Below, piece after piece: positions 32,013-40,102 of a stretch of 64,000 nt of DNA; the stretch's first letter is position 1, and every line of letters starts with the position of its first letter. The notes under the pieces are model-generated. The model saw only the letters and a list, made by a program, of their open reading frames with translations. It was not told where the DNA came from and ran no database searches. The position numbers and the translations under genes are program-made. The stretch lies in assembly GCA_946185485.1 (NCBI GenBank), contig CAMHJQ010000014.1:1-64000 (forward strand). The letters run 5' to 3'. This stretch comes from an uncultured Prevotellaceae bacterium. GTDB lineage: Bacteria; Bacteroidota; Bacteroidia; Bacteroidales; Bacteroidaceae.

Positions 32013-32798
32013 GTGAAGATAAAGCAAGTGCTGAGCGCCCTTGAACATTTCGCGCCCCTGCCCTTGCAGGAAAGCTGGGATAATGCTGGCCTGCAACTGG
32101 GACTGACGGAGGCGGAGGTTTCAGGGGCATTATTGTGTCTGGACGTTAACGAACAGATCGTTGACGAGGCCATCCGGAAAGGTTGCAACCTCATTGTGAG
32201 CCACCATCCGCTGCTGTTCCGCGGGCTGAAGCAGATCAGCGACGCTGACTATGTGCAGCGTTGCGTCATCAAGGCCATCAAGAACGACGTGGTCATCGCA
32301 TCCATGCATACAAACATGGATAATGCGCAGGACGGCGTGAACTGGAAGATTGCCGAGCGGCTGGGACTGACGGAATGTCGGTTCTTTGCCCAGAAGACCG
32401 TTGACGGCATTGAGGCCGGCAGCGGTGTGGTAGGGAAGTTGTCGCAGCCGATGGAGGCTCGGGCGTTTGTGGAACTGGTCAAAAAGCAGTTCGGTGTCGA
32501 GTGCGCCATGTGCAACGAGCTGTTGCATCGCCCCGTCAAGCAGGTGGCTATCTGCGGCGGTGCCGGCGACTTCCTGCTGGACGATGCCGTGCGCGAGGGT
32601 GCCGATGCCTTCATCACGGGCGAGATGCACTACCACGTCTTCTTCGACCACGAACAGAAAATCCAGATTTGTGTCATCGGCCACTACCAGAGCGAGCAGT
32701 ATACAGCTGAAATATTCCGCGACATCATCCAGAAGGTGTGCCCTGGCGTTCGCACTGAAATCGCCGAGACGAACACGAATCCAATTTGTTATCTTTAA
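32013..32798 (+). CDS. Nif3-like dinuclear metal centre protein (GTP cyclohydrolase I type 2 family)
   Basis: About 261 aa. Metal-site motifs: ESWDNAGLQLG at the N-terminus, LIVSHHPLLF (His pair), ASMHTNMD and, at the end, GEMHYHVFFDHEQKIQICVIGHYQSEQ (His/Glu ligands). Fold and ligands are conserved in all kingdoms; the cellular role is not settled. Start: GTG at 32013, giving VKIKQVLSALEHFAPLPLQESWDN. It is followed after 59 bases by the Zn-ribbon coiled-coil gene, its usual partner in bacteria. Confidence 0.92.
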   Translation: MKIKQVLSALEHFAPLPLQESWDNAGLQLGLTEAEVSGALLCLDVNEQIVDEAIRKGCNLIVSHHPLLFRGLKQISDADYVQRCVIKAIKNDVVIASMHTNMDNAQDGVNWKIAERLGLTECRFFAQKTVDGIEAGSGVVGKLSQPMEARAFVELVKKQFGVECAMCNELLHRPVKQVAICGGAGDFLLDDAVREGADAFITGEMHYHVFFDHEQKIQICVIGHYQSEQYTAEIFRDIIQKVCPGVRTEIAETNTNPICYL

Positions 32799-32857
32799 GC
32801 TTGATAGTGACATAAAGATATATCGACATAACTACATAACGAAAAAACGAAGAAATT

Positions 32858-33715
32858 ATGGCAAAGAAAGATCCCACAGACATGCCGGTAGAGGAGCGTC
32901 TGAAGACCCTTTATCAGCTGCAGACCACGCTCTCGGGCATTGACGAGAAGCGTGCTCTGAGAGGCGAACTGCCTCTGGAAGTACAGGACCTCGAGGACGA
33001 AATCGAGGGCTTGACCACCCGTGTTGAGAATATCCAGCACGACATCAATGAGTACGAGCAGGCCGTCACGATGAAGAAAGGCGAGATTGAGACCGCCAAG
33101 GCCAGCGTGGAGCGTTACAAGGCGCAGTTGAACGACGTGAAGAATAACCGTGAGTATGACACGCTGTCGAAGGAAATCGAGTTCCAGACCTTGGAAATCG
33201 AGCTCTGTAACAAGAAAATCAAGGAGGCCAACTTCAAAATTGAGGAAAAGAAGGGCGAGCTGGCACAAAATCAGGAGATTATTGACGATCGCCGTCAGGC
33301 ACTGGAGGTGAAGAAGAGCGAGCTCGACGAAATCATGGAGGAAACGCGTGCCGAAGAGGAGAAGCTCAAGGCCAAGGTGAAGGACCTGGAGGCTAAGATT
33401 GAGCCGCGTCTGCTGACCTCGTTCAAGCGTATCCGCAAGAATGCCCGCAACGGTCTGGGCATCGTCTATGTGCAGCGTGATGCTTGTGGTGGTTGCTTCA
33501 ACAAGATTCCACCCCAGCGTCAGTTGGATATCAAGATGCACAAGAAGGTGATAGTCTGCGAGTATTGTGGTCGTATCCTCATTGATCCCGAACTGGCCGG
33601 TGTCAAGATTGACAAGGTGCAGTCTGTTGAGGAGAAGAAGACACGTAAGCGTGCTATCCGCAAGACCGTGAAGAAGGCCGAGGATACTCCGGATGTCCCT
33701 GAGGCAGAGGCCTAA
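32858..33715 (+). CDS. Zn-ribbon/coiled-coil protein (C4-type), Nif3 partner
   Basis: 285 aa. Residues 10-180 form a long charged coiled coil (Glu/Lys/Leu heptads); about 205-250 contain the zinc ribbon ACGGCFNKIPPQ ... CEYCGRIL (two CxxC pairs); a short Lys-rich then acidic tail follows. This family always neighbours Nif3-type genes, and some members have been linked to ribosome-associated quality control or translation (uncertain). Its 3' end overlaps the convergent HsdR_N gene by four bases. Confidence 0.92.
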   Translation: MAKKDPTDMPVEERLKTLYQLQTTLSGIDEKRALRGELPLEVQDLEDEIEGLTTRVENIQHDINEYEQAVTMKKGEIETAKASVERYKAQLNDVKNNREYDTLSKEIEFQTLEIELCNKKIKEANFKIEEKKGELAQNQEIIDDRRQALEVKKSELDEIMEETRAEEEKLKAKVKDLEAKIEPRLLTSFKRIRKNARNGLGIVYVQRDACGGCFNKIPPQRQLDIKMHKKVIVCEYCGRILIDPELAGVKIDKVQSVEEKKTRKRAIRKTVKKAEDTPDVPEAEA

Positions 33716-34161
33716 AGAGACGAATAGTCGGGTATCTCCTGCAGGAAATGATACGTCTGGTTGGCGTAGTCCATCTGGCAGCAGACGTGTTGCAAACCAT
33801 TGCTGACAACCAGATAGTCCACCCTTAATAGCAGGTTATACGCCGAAATCTGATGAAACACCCGCTGTGTCAGTGACACGGTGGGTGCTTTGTATTCTAT
33901 AATCATCTGCGGTGCTGCCACCTTATTATATAATATAGAGTCGCAACGAAGTGTCTTGTCGCCGCATTGCAGGGCAATCTCGTTGCCCAATAGCCCCTTG
34001 GGATAGCCCTTGTGCTCCACCAACCAATGCGTGAAGTGCTGACGCACCCATTCTTCGGGCGTTAGGGCTACGTAGCGGCGCCGCAGAAAGTCAAAAATCT
34101 CCGGCTTTTCCCGCGTGCCACGCACTTTTACCTCATAGGAGGGTAGATTCAATTCGTTCAT
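33712..34161 (-). CDS. HsdR N-terminal-like (PD-(D/E)XK) domain protein
   Basis: 149 aa, small stand-alone protein related to the nuclease domain of type I restriction R subunits. Visible: EEWVRQHFTHWLVEHKGYP, then the PD-(D/E)XK core LRCDSILY ... MIIEYKAP (Asp, Glu-x-Lys), then RVFHQISAYNLLLRVDYLVVSNGLQH. No methylase or specificity gene is nearby, so it is not a restriction system. Such single-domain proteins are common beside holA in Bacteroidales. The start at 34161 follows the promoter; the frame beyond crosses the holA promoter. Confidence 0.9.
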   Translation of the reverse strand: MNELNLPSYEVKVRGTREKPEIFDFLRRRYVALTPEEWVRQHFTHWLVEHKGYPKGLLGNEIALQCGDKTLRCDSILYNKVAAPQMIIEYKAPTVSLTQRVFHQISAYNLLLRVDYLVVSNGLQHVCCQMDYANQTYHFLQEIPDYSSL

Positions 34162-34169
34162 ATCGGCGA

Positions 34170-34177
34170 CAAAATTA
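34170..34177 (-). promoter_or_regulatory. -7 box of the HsdR_N-like gene
   Basis: Minus strand TAATTTTG followed by TCG, nine bases from the start codon: a nearly leaderless transcript. Back-to-back with the holA promoter. Confidence 0.7.
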
Positions 34178-34210
34178 CAAAAATAATGCGAGATTTCGCA
34201 ATTTATTTTG

Positions 34211-34218
34211 TAATTTTG
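34211..34218 (+). promoter_or_regulatory. -7 box of holA
   Basis: TAATTTTG followed by CAAG, nine bases before ATG 34228. Only 33 bp separate it from the divergent -7 box, so the two promoters share DNA and should interfere. Confidence 0.75.
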
Positions 34219-34227
34219 CAAGCGAAT

Positions 34228-35253
34228 ATGGCTCAACCCGCAGTGACATACGACCAGGTGATAAGCGAGCTTCAGGCCCGCCATTTCAAACCCGTCTACT
34301 ATTTGATGGGCGACGAACCGTATTATATCGATAAAATCTGCGACTGGATAGCCGAGAATGTGTTGCAGCCTGAGGAACGGGACTTCAACCAGACCGTGCT
34401 GTTTGGGTCTGACGTCAACGCCTCACAGATTGTCGATGCCGCGAAACGTTATCCGATGATGTCGGAATATCAGGTGCTGATAGTCAAGGAGGCTCAGAAT
34501 ATCAAGAATACGGAGCCTCTGGAGAAATATTTCAAGCAGCCTATGGCGTCGACTATCTTGGTGTTGTGCCACAAAAACGGCAAGATTGACGGGCGTAAAC
34601 AGGCATACACGAAGACGATTCGTGAGGCTGGGGTACTGTTTGAGAGTATCAAGCTCAAGGAGAATGCCCTTCCCGCTTTTATCGAGAATTATCTGAAGGC
34701 CCGTGAAGTCAGCATCGACCCCAAGTCGACGCAGTTGATTGCCGAGTCCATAGGTGCTGACCTCAGCAGACTAACAGGCGAGTTGGACAAAGTCCTGTTG
34801 TCGTTGCCTGCCAATGATAGGAGAGTGACCCCCCAGGTGGTGGAGGATCAGATAGGCGTGAGCAAGGACTTCAATGGTTTCGAGCTGAAAGATGCCATCG
34901 TCAATCGCAATATTCTAAAGGCAAATAGGATAATCAATTATTTTGACAAAAATCCGAAGGCGGGTAGTGTCTACTCTTTTCTCCCGTTGCTCTTCAGTTA
35001 TTTCCAAAATTTGATGATTGCTTATTATTGTCCGCAAAAGGGTAGTCAGGAGGCATTGGCTCAGTGGTTGGAATTGAGAAATTCATGGGCTGCTCGTGAG
35101 TATGTGACAGGCCTCAGAAACTACTCTGGAATGAAAGTGATGCAGATAATTTCCAAGCTACGCGAAATAGATGCCAAAAGTAAGGGGTTAGATAACCCCA
35201 ATACACCTCCAGAAGAACTGGTAAAGGAGTTAATTTTCTTTATACTGCACTAA
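34228..35253 (+). CDS. holA: DNA polymerase III subunit delta
   Basis: Clamp-loader subunit that opens the beta ring. About 341 aa, with the usual N-terminus (FKPVYYLMGDEPYYIDKICDWI), a AAA+-like core without Walker motifs (VLIVKEAQNIKNTEPLEKYF), the lid region (LIAESIGADLSRLTGELDKVLL) and the C-terminal collar (YFQNLMIAYYC...NYSGMKVMQIISKLREID). ATG 34228 starts MAQPAVTYDQVI directly after the promoter. Followed by a strong terminator. Confidence 0.95.
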   Translation: MAQPAVTYDQVISELQARHFKPVYYLMGDEPYYIDKICDWIAENVLQPEERDFNQTVLFGSDVNASQIVDAAKRYPMMSEYQVLIVKEAQNIKNTEPLEKYFKQPMASTILVLCHKNGKIDGRKQAYTKTIREAGVLFESIKLKENALPAFIENYLKAREVSIDPKSTQLIAESIGADLSRLTGELDKVLLSLPANDRRVTPQVVEDQIGVSKDFNGFELKDAIVNRNILKANRIINYFDKNPKAGSVYSFLPLLFSYFQNLMIAYYCPQKGSQEALAQWLELRNSWAAREYVTGLRNYSGMKVMQIISKLREIDAKSKGLDNPNTPPEELVKELIFFILH

Positions 35254-35254
35254 A

Positions 35255-35282
35255 AAACGACCCCAAATGGGGTCGTTTTTTG
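35255..35282 (+). terminator. holA terminator
   Basis: AAAAAACGACCCC-AAAT-GGGGTCGTTTTTT, perfect stem with U tract immediately after the holA stop; symmetric, so it can work in both directions. Confidence 0.93.
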
Positions 35283-35968
35283 CTAGAATTCAGTTTTTCC
35301 CATACATGTTTTTTGCCCCTTAAATGCCCATCTACAAAGGATTTAGGCCCCAAAATGACGCTTCATATTTCGCGTATTTTCAGTTTTTCGTCCGTTGGTT
35401 CAGGATTCTTTCAAAATGCCAGAAAACCACTTTTCCTGAAACCATAAATTTGAAATTAAACAATTTTAGCATTTCGGATTGTTAATTCAGAAAACCAAAT
35501 CGTCACAATGGATTTACAAGAATAGAACGATAAAGAAGCCTATTTAATGTCTGTAAATCTAAATTGAAAGAGTTATGTTTACGTTTACAAACTCAAATAC
35601 GGGGTTTTGAAAACGTATATTCATGCGTATACAAAAATTCATCACACCCATAAACGACTAAAAACCAATGTTTTATGCAAAAGAGGTGGATTTTTTACAA
35701 AACAATCCAGATATTTATGGTGCTAAAAACTGCATATTCCCCTTAATTGCTCACTATTTAATGTAATAATGCTTTTATAACCAAACATTTATAAGACATC
35801 CCCTTTAAAAGTGCTTTGTTGTGTTTTATGAATACAAATTTATATTTGTAATTCTAAATAGCTGGTTTGCAGTTTTTCGAATTCGGAATTTGATATTCTA
35901 AAATCAAAATCTAAACTTTACGATTTAAAATTTTCTTTAGATTTCTTGCGCAGTTCAAAAAAAACGTT
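35283..35968. other. Long AT-rich non-coding region upstream of the XRE regulator
   Basis: About 690 bp without a supported ORF, much more AT-rich than its surroundings. I see scattered imperfect palindromes such as ACGTATATTCATGCGTATAC (35611-35630) but no DnaA-box cluster, no tRNA-like fold and no tandem array. It may be a regulatory region or decayed horizontally acquired DNA. Confidence 0.55.
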
Positions 35969-35976
35969 TACCTTTG
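35969..35976 (+). promoter_or_regulatory. -7 box of the XRE regulator gene
   Basis: TACCTTTG followed by TAAAG; leader of about 38 nt containing CCCCCATTTGGGG (35993-36005), a small hairpin before the ribosome site AAGAG. Confidence 0.75.
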
Positions 35977-36021
35977 TAAAGTCTAAGAAAATCCCCCATT
36001 TGGGGCTTATTTTATGAAGAG

Positions 36022-36519
36022 ATGGAACTAAAAGACCGTATAAGAAAGATTATGGAAGATCAGCACATGACTCAACAGGTGTTTGCTGACTTCATTGGGC
36101 AGTCACCTGCCACCCTGAGTAGTATCTTCACTGGACGTACCCGTCCTACCCTGAAGGTCGTGGAGGATATCAAAGCGAAAATTCCTGACATCAGTACCGA
36201 GTGGCTTCTTTGGGGGGGCGGCTCTATGTATATCACCCACTCCGAAGGTTCGTCAGAAGCTGTATCTGACCCAGTTCCTGGTCAGGAGCAGATGCTCAAT
36301 TTTGACGATCCGAGTAATGCCACTCCTTCTGCAAGCTATCAAGCCACCAATAATCAGCGTGTTCTGTCTGGTTTTCAGCAGGGTGTACGAAATACACACT
36401 TGGATTTTCGTGCTGAAGAAATGAAAATTGTTGACAAAACGACGCGCCGTGTGACAGAAATTCGCGTCTATTATGACGACCAGACCTACGAAACTTTCGT
36501 GCCTGCCAAGGTCAAGTAG
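36022..36519 (+). CDS. XRE-family helix-turn-helix regulator
   Basis: 165 aa. HTH at about 5-60 (IRKIMEDQHMTQQVFADFIGQSPATLSSIFTGRTRPTL), then VVEDIKAKIPDISTEWLLWGGGSMY, which is phage-repressor-like and chromosomal in Bacteroidetes. A flexible Ser/Pro/Gln linker follows (about 75-130), with a C-terminal beta segment (RRVTEIRVYYDDQTYETFVP). Targets are unknown; the large AT-rich region upstream may contain its own operators. Confidence 0.9.
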   Translation: MELKDRIRKIMEDQHMTQQVFADFIGQSPATLSSIFTGRTRPTLKVVEDIKAKIPDISTEWLLWGGGSMYITHSEGSSEAVSDPVPGQEQMLNFDDPSNATPSASYQATNNQRVLSGFQQGVRNTHLDFRAEEMKIVDKTTRRVTEIRVYYDDQTYETFVPAKVK

Positions 36520-36678
36520 TCAGTATTGTCTTTATCCAATAGACCTTATATAATATAATAAGTGTACCTGTCAGTAAGGTGTGTATAGGGACGAAGAACC
36601 GACAACAATCTGGCAACAATTTGTAATACAACTATGCATTTTTCTTTCAAAATGTTTGGTTAATTCGTGGAAATGTTA

Positions 36679-36686
36679 TACTTTTG
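36679..36686 (+). promoter_or_regulatory. -7 box of the Phe/Tyr operon
   Basis: TACTTTTG followed by CAACC. Gives a leader of about 225 nt that carries the attenuator. Confidence 0.75.
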
Positions 36687-36729
36687 CAACCGATAATCCA
36701 AAAGTCCATGGACGATTAGGTAATAAACG

Positions 36730-36813
36730 ATGAATGTTATGATACAGAACGCTTACTTTTACGGCTATTACTTTTACTTTGCAGTAGACTGTGAAGCGGT
36801 AAGCCGTATGTAA
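36730..36813 (+). CDS. Attenuator leader peptide, Tyr/Phe-rich (27 aa)
   Basis: Short ORF in the pheA leader: start at 36730, stop TAA at 36811. Its middle reads AYFYGYYFYFAV, with five Tyr and three Phe among ten consecutive residues (codons 9-17, about 36754-36780), just the end products of the downstream operon. Its last codons overlap the first arm (36790-36799) of the antiterminator. This is the classical design of a ribosome-stalling leader peptide, as for pheL or trpL. Too short for routine gene finders. Confidence 0.9.
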   Translation: MNVMIQNAYFYGYYFYFAVDCEAVSRM

Positions 36814-36887
36814 GATGTAAATCAGAGTAAAGGCAAAAATAAAATAAGGCTCCGCTTCACAAACACCAAGTGAAAGCGGAGTTTTTT
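36790..36887 (+). promoter_or_regulatory. Transcription attenuator (antiterminator/terminator switch) of the Phe/Tyr operon
   Basis: Terminator: CTCCGCTTCAC (36850-36860) pairs with GTGAAAGCGGAG (36870-36881, one bulged A), followed by TTTTTT (36882-36887). Antiterminator: TGTGAAGCGG (36790-36799) is a perfect 10-bp complement of CCGCTTCACA (36852-36861) and would break the terminator stem. A ribosome stalled at the Tyr/Phe codons leaves 36790-36799 free, so the antiterminator forms and the operon is read. A ribosome reaching the stop at 36811 covers that arm, so the terminator forms. The pairings are seen in the sequence; the mechanism is inferred from known attenuators. Confidence 0.9.
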
Positions 36888-36917
36888 GAATAAGCGAATA
36901 AAGAACAAGATACAAGA

Positions 36918-37760
36918 ATGAAACGAATAGCGATACAAGGACTGATAGGATCTTTTCACGACATAGCTGCCCACCTCTATTTCGAGGGCGAGCAGATACA
37001 GTTGATCTGTTGCAACACCTTTGAGGAAGTCTTTGCAAAGATGCAGCAAGATCCTACCAGTATCGGCATGCTGGCTATCGAGAACACCATTGCAGGAAGC
37101 CTGTTGCACAACTATGAACTGCTTCGCGACAGTGGCACGACCATCGTCGGTGAACATAAGCTGCACATTACCCACTCCATTTGTTGTCTGCCCGACGATG
37201 ACTGGAGCACCATCACCGAGGTACACTCTCACCCCGTGGCCCTGATGCAATGCCGTCAGTTTTTGGCGCAGCATCCCACGCTGAGGAATGTTGAAGCTGA
37301 GGATACGGCAGGTTCAGCGAAGATGATTGCCGAAGAGGGGCGTCGAGGCTGGGCGGCCATCTGTCATGCGGAGGCTGCACGGCTTTATGGACTGAAAGTG
37401 CTCGAGGACCATATTGAGGACAACAAGCACAACTTCACACGCTTCCTCGTGGTCAGCAATCCCAACAAGGCCGACTTGTTGCGTCCCCTGACAGAGACCA
37501 ACAAGTCCAGCATCGTGTTTTCGCTGCCCCATGAAGAAGGTTCGCTGGCTCATGTACTGGCAATCCTGTCATTCTATCACATCAATCTGACGAAGATACA
37601 GTCGTTGCCGATTATCGGGCGCGAGTGGGAATACCTGTTCTATGTCGACGTCATGTATGAAGACCTGACGCGCTACCGCCAGTCGATAGATGCCATCATC
37701 CCCTTGACCAAGGACTTCAAGATTTTGGGAGAATACAAGGACGGCAAACAAACGAATTAA
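36918..37760 (+). CDS. pheA: Prephenate dehydratase
   Basis: Converts prephenate to phenylpyruvate for phenylalanine synthesis. 280 aa, monofunctional: PDT domain (IAIQGLIGSFHDIAAHLYF, LAIENTIAGSLLHNYELL, and the catalytic KHNFTRFLVV) followed by an ACT domain (SSIVFSLPHEEGSLAHVLAILSFYHINLTKIQSLPI) for feedback by Phe. First structural gene of a four-gene Phe/Tyr operon, 31 bases behind the attenuator terminator. Chorismate mutase is supplied by the third gene. Confidence 0.96.
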   Translation: MKRIAIQGLIGSFHDIAAHLYFEGEQIQLICCNTFEEVFAKMQQDPTSIGMLAIENTIAGSLLHNYELLRDSGTTIVGEHKLHITHSICCLPDDDWSTITEVHSHPVALMQCRQFLAQHPTLRNVEAEDTAGSAKMIAEEGRRGWAAICHAEAARLYGLKVLEDHIEDNKHNFTRFLVVSNPNKADLLRPLTETNKSSIVFSLPHEEGSLAHVLAILSFYHINLTKIQSLPIIGREWEYLFYVDVMYEDLTRYRQSIDAIIPLTKDFKILGEYKDGKQTN

Positions 37761-37769
37761 GGTAATCAT

Positions 37770-37793
37770 AAACTTCAAACATCAAACTTCAAA
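37770..37793. repeat. Tandem heptamers (AAACTTC)n
   Basis: AAACTTC-AAACATC-AAACTTC in the 38-bp gap between pheA and the aminotransferase gene; same 7-bp period as the other arrays in this window. Confidence 0.7.
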
Positions 37794-37798
37794 AATAT

Positions 37799-38974
37799 AT
37801 GGTACAACCGGCAGAAAGGCTTAGTTTAGTACAAGAGTACTATTTCAGCAGAAAGTTAAAGGAGGTGGCACAGTTGAATGCCGAAGGCAAGGACATTATC
37901 AGTCTGGCCATTGGCTCGCCGGACATGCCGCCATCGGAACAAACCATCGAGAGATTATGTGAGGTGGCTCACGACCCGACAGCTCATGGCTACCAGCCTA
38001 CCCAGGGTACGCCCGAATTGCGTGAGGCGATGGCTGGGTTCTACAAGCGTTGGTACGATGTTAACCTAGACGCCAAGAGCGAAGTGTTGCCGTTGATAGG
38101 TTCGAAGGAGGGTATCCTGCATACCACGTTGGCCTTTGTCAATCCTGGCGATGGCGTACTGGTACCCAATCCCGGCTATCCCACCTACACGTCGCTCAGC
38201 AAGATTTTGGGTGCCAACATTGTGAACTATAACTTACGTGAGGACAATGGCTGGCAGCCCGACTTTGACGAGCTGGAGGAAATCGTAAATAATAAATCGT
38301 CGTACTGTACATTCCGTTTGATGTGGACCAACTATCCCAATATGCCGACGGGTGGTAGGGCCCAGCGTGAGACCTACGAGCGGCTGGTGCGCTTTGCCAA
38401 AGACCACGACATCGTCGTCGTCAACGATAACCCCTACAGCTTTATCCTCAGCGAGGAGCATCTGAGCATCCTGCAGGTACCTGGAGCCAAGGACTGCTGC
38501 ATCGAGTTCAACTCTATGTCGAAGAGTCATAATATGCCTGGCTGGCGTGTGGGACTCTGTGCTTCGAATGCACAGTTCATCCAGTGGATCCTCAAGGTGC
38601 AGTCCAACATCGAGAGTGGCACCTTCCGTGGCATCCAGTTGGCAGCTGCCGAAGCCTTTAAGAATGATGAGGCCTGGCACCGCGAATACAATATCGAGAC
38701 CTACGCCCGCCGCCGCCGCTATGCCGAGCAGATTATGGACGTCCTGGACTGCACCTACGACCCGAACCAGGTCGGCATGTTCCTGTGGGGCCGCATCCCC
38801 GACAGCATTGAGAATGTCGAGGACCTAACGGAGCGAGTGCTCCACGAGTCCCGCGTGTTCATCACCCCTGGTTTCATCTTCGGCTCGAACGGAAACAGAT
38901 ATATCCGAATCTCGCTCTGCGCCAAGGAAGACAAAATTCAAGAAGCGCTGAAACGAATAAAAAACATTTTTTGA
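37799..38974 (+). CDS. Class I/II PLP aminotransferase of the Phe/Tyr operon
   Basis: 391 aa, fold-type I. Motifs: IGSPDMPPSEQT, YQPTQGTPELREAM, NPGYPTYTSL, NDNPYSF and the PLP lysine in NSMSKSHNMPGWRVG, closing with RYIRISLCAKEDKI. The position between pheA and DAHP synthase implies transamination of phenylpyruvate and 4-hydroxyphenylpyruvate to Phe and Tyr. By sequence it could also act on other 2-oxo acids. Confidence 0.92.
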   Translation: MVQPAERLSLVQEYYFSRKLKEVAQLNAEGKDIISLAIGSPDMPPSEQTIERLCEVAHDPTAHGYQPTQGTPELREAMAGFYKRWYDVNLDAKSEVLPLIGSKEGILHTTLAFVNPGDGVLVPNPGYPTYTSLSKILGANIVNYNLREDNGWQPDFDELEEIVNNKSSYCTFRLMWTNYPNMPTGGRAQRETYERLVRFAKDHDIVVVNDNPYSFILSEEHLSILQVPGAKDCCIEFNSMSKSHNMPGWRVGLCASNAQFIQWILKVQSNIESGTFRGIQLAAAEAFKNDEAWHREYNIETYARRRRYAEQIMDVLDCTYDPNQVGMFLWGRIPDSIENVEDLTERVLHESRVFITPGFIFGSNGNRYIRISLCAKEDKIQEALKRIKNIF

Positions 38975-39031
38975 AACGAATGATGCTCATTCGTTTCCTC
39001 AAAAAGATAAAAACATAAATTTGCATATAAT

Positions 39032-40096
39032 ATGGAACTGGAACTTCAACCATTGAATTTACCGAGTGACAACGAACGCCCCTTCGTCATTGCAGGCCCG
39101 TGCAGTGCAGAGACAGAGGAGCAAGTGATGGAAACTGCCCGTCAGCTGGCTATGAAAGGCTGTCACAACTTCCGTGCCGGTGTATGGAAGCCCCGTACCA
39201 AGCCCGGTGGCTTTGAGGGTAATGGCGAGAAGGCGCTGCCCTGGATGAAGCAGGTGAAGGAGGAGACGCACATGCTGATAGCTACTGAGGTGGCTACGCC
39301 CGAGCATGTGGAGCTGGCGCTGAAGTACGGCATGGACATCCTGTGGATTGGTGCCCGTACGACTGCCAACCCCTTTGCCATGCAGGCGCTGGCCGATGCC
39401 CTGAAGGGTGTCGACGTCCCCGTGTTTGTGAAGAACCCCGTCAATCCCGACCTGGAACTGTGGATTGGCGCCTTGCAGCGCCTGAACCAGGCAGGCATCA
39501 AGCGTTTGGGAGCCATCCACCGCGGTTTCTCCAGCTACGAGCAGAAGATATATCGCAATGCCCCCATGTGGCAGATACCCATCGAACTGCACCGTCGCAT
39601 TCCCGACCTGCCCATCATTAGTGACCCCAGCCATATCGGAGGACGCCGCGAACTCATCGCTCCGCTGTGTCAGCAGGCCATGGACCTGGGCTTCGACGGA
39701 CTCATCGTAGAGAGCCACTGCGACCCCGACAAGGCATGGAGCGACGCCAAGCAGCAGGTGACCCCCGACGTGTTAGACTATATCCTGGCATTGCTCATCA
39801 TCCGTGACGAGCACGTCACCACGGAGAGCATTCAGCAGTTGCGCAAGCAAATTGACAATCTCGACAACCAGCTGATGGAAATCCTGTCGAAGCGTATGGC
39901 CGTCTGTCGTGAGATTGGTAACTACAAGAAGGAGCACAACATGACGGTGCTGCAGGCTTCTCGCTACAATGAAATTTTAGAGAAGCGCGGCGTGCAGGGC
40001 TCGCTGTCTGGTATGGCTCCCGAGTTTGTCGCCAAGGTCTTCGAGAGCATCCATGAAGAGAGTGTCCGCCAGCAGATTGAAATCGTCAACAAATAA
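39032..40096 (+). CDS. Bifunctional DAHP synthase / chorismate mutase
   Basis: 354 aa fusion. Residues 1-255: type I-beta-like DAHP synthase (IAGPCSAETEEQVMETA, FRAGVWKPRTKPGGFEG, WIGARTTANPFAMQ, GAIHRGF, SDPSHIGGRRELI, DGLIVESHCDPDKAWSDA), first step of the shikimate pathway. Residues about 265-354: AroQ chorismate mutase (IQQLRKQIDNLDNQLMEILSKRMAVCREIGNYKKEHNM). Linking the first step and the Phe/Tyr branch point in one protein allows joint feedback. Six bases before tyrA. Confidence 0.96.
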   Translation: MELELQPLNLPSDNERPFVIAGPCSAETEEQVMETARQLAMKGCHNFRAGVWKPRTKPGGFEGNGEKALPWMKQVKEETHMLIATEVATPEHVELALKYGMDILWIGARTTANPFAMQALADALKGVDVPVFVKNPVNPDLELWIGALQRLNQAGIKRLGAIHRGFSSYEQKIYRNAPMWQIPIELHRRIPDLPIISDPSHIGGRRELIAPLCQQAMDLGFDGLIVESHCDPDKAWSDAKQQVTPDVLDYILALLIIRDEHVTTESIQQLRKQIDNLDNQLMEILSKRMAVCREIGNYKKEHNMTVLQASRYNEILEKRGVQGSLSGMAPEFVAKVFESIHEESVRQQIEIVNK

Positions 40097-40102
40097 GATG
40101 CC

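Noticed and set aside
33712..34161. Type I restriction-modification system
   Set aside because: Only a single HsdR_N-like domain; no helicase, methylase or specificity genes nearby.
35283..35968. Replication origin
   Set aside because: AT-rich, but no cluster of DnaA boxes (TTATCCACA-like) and no dnaA/dnaN neighbours.
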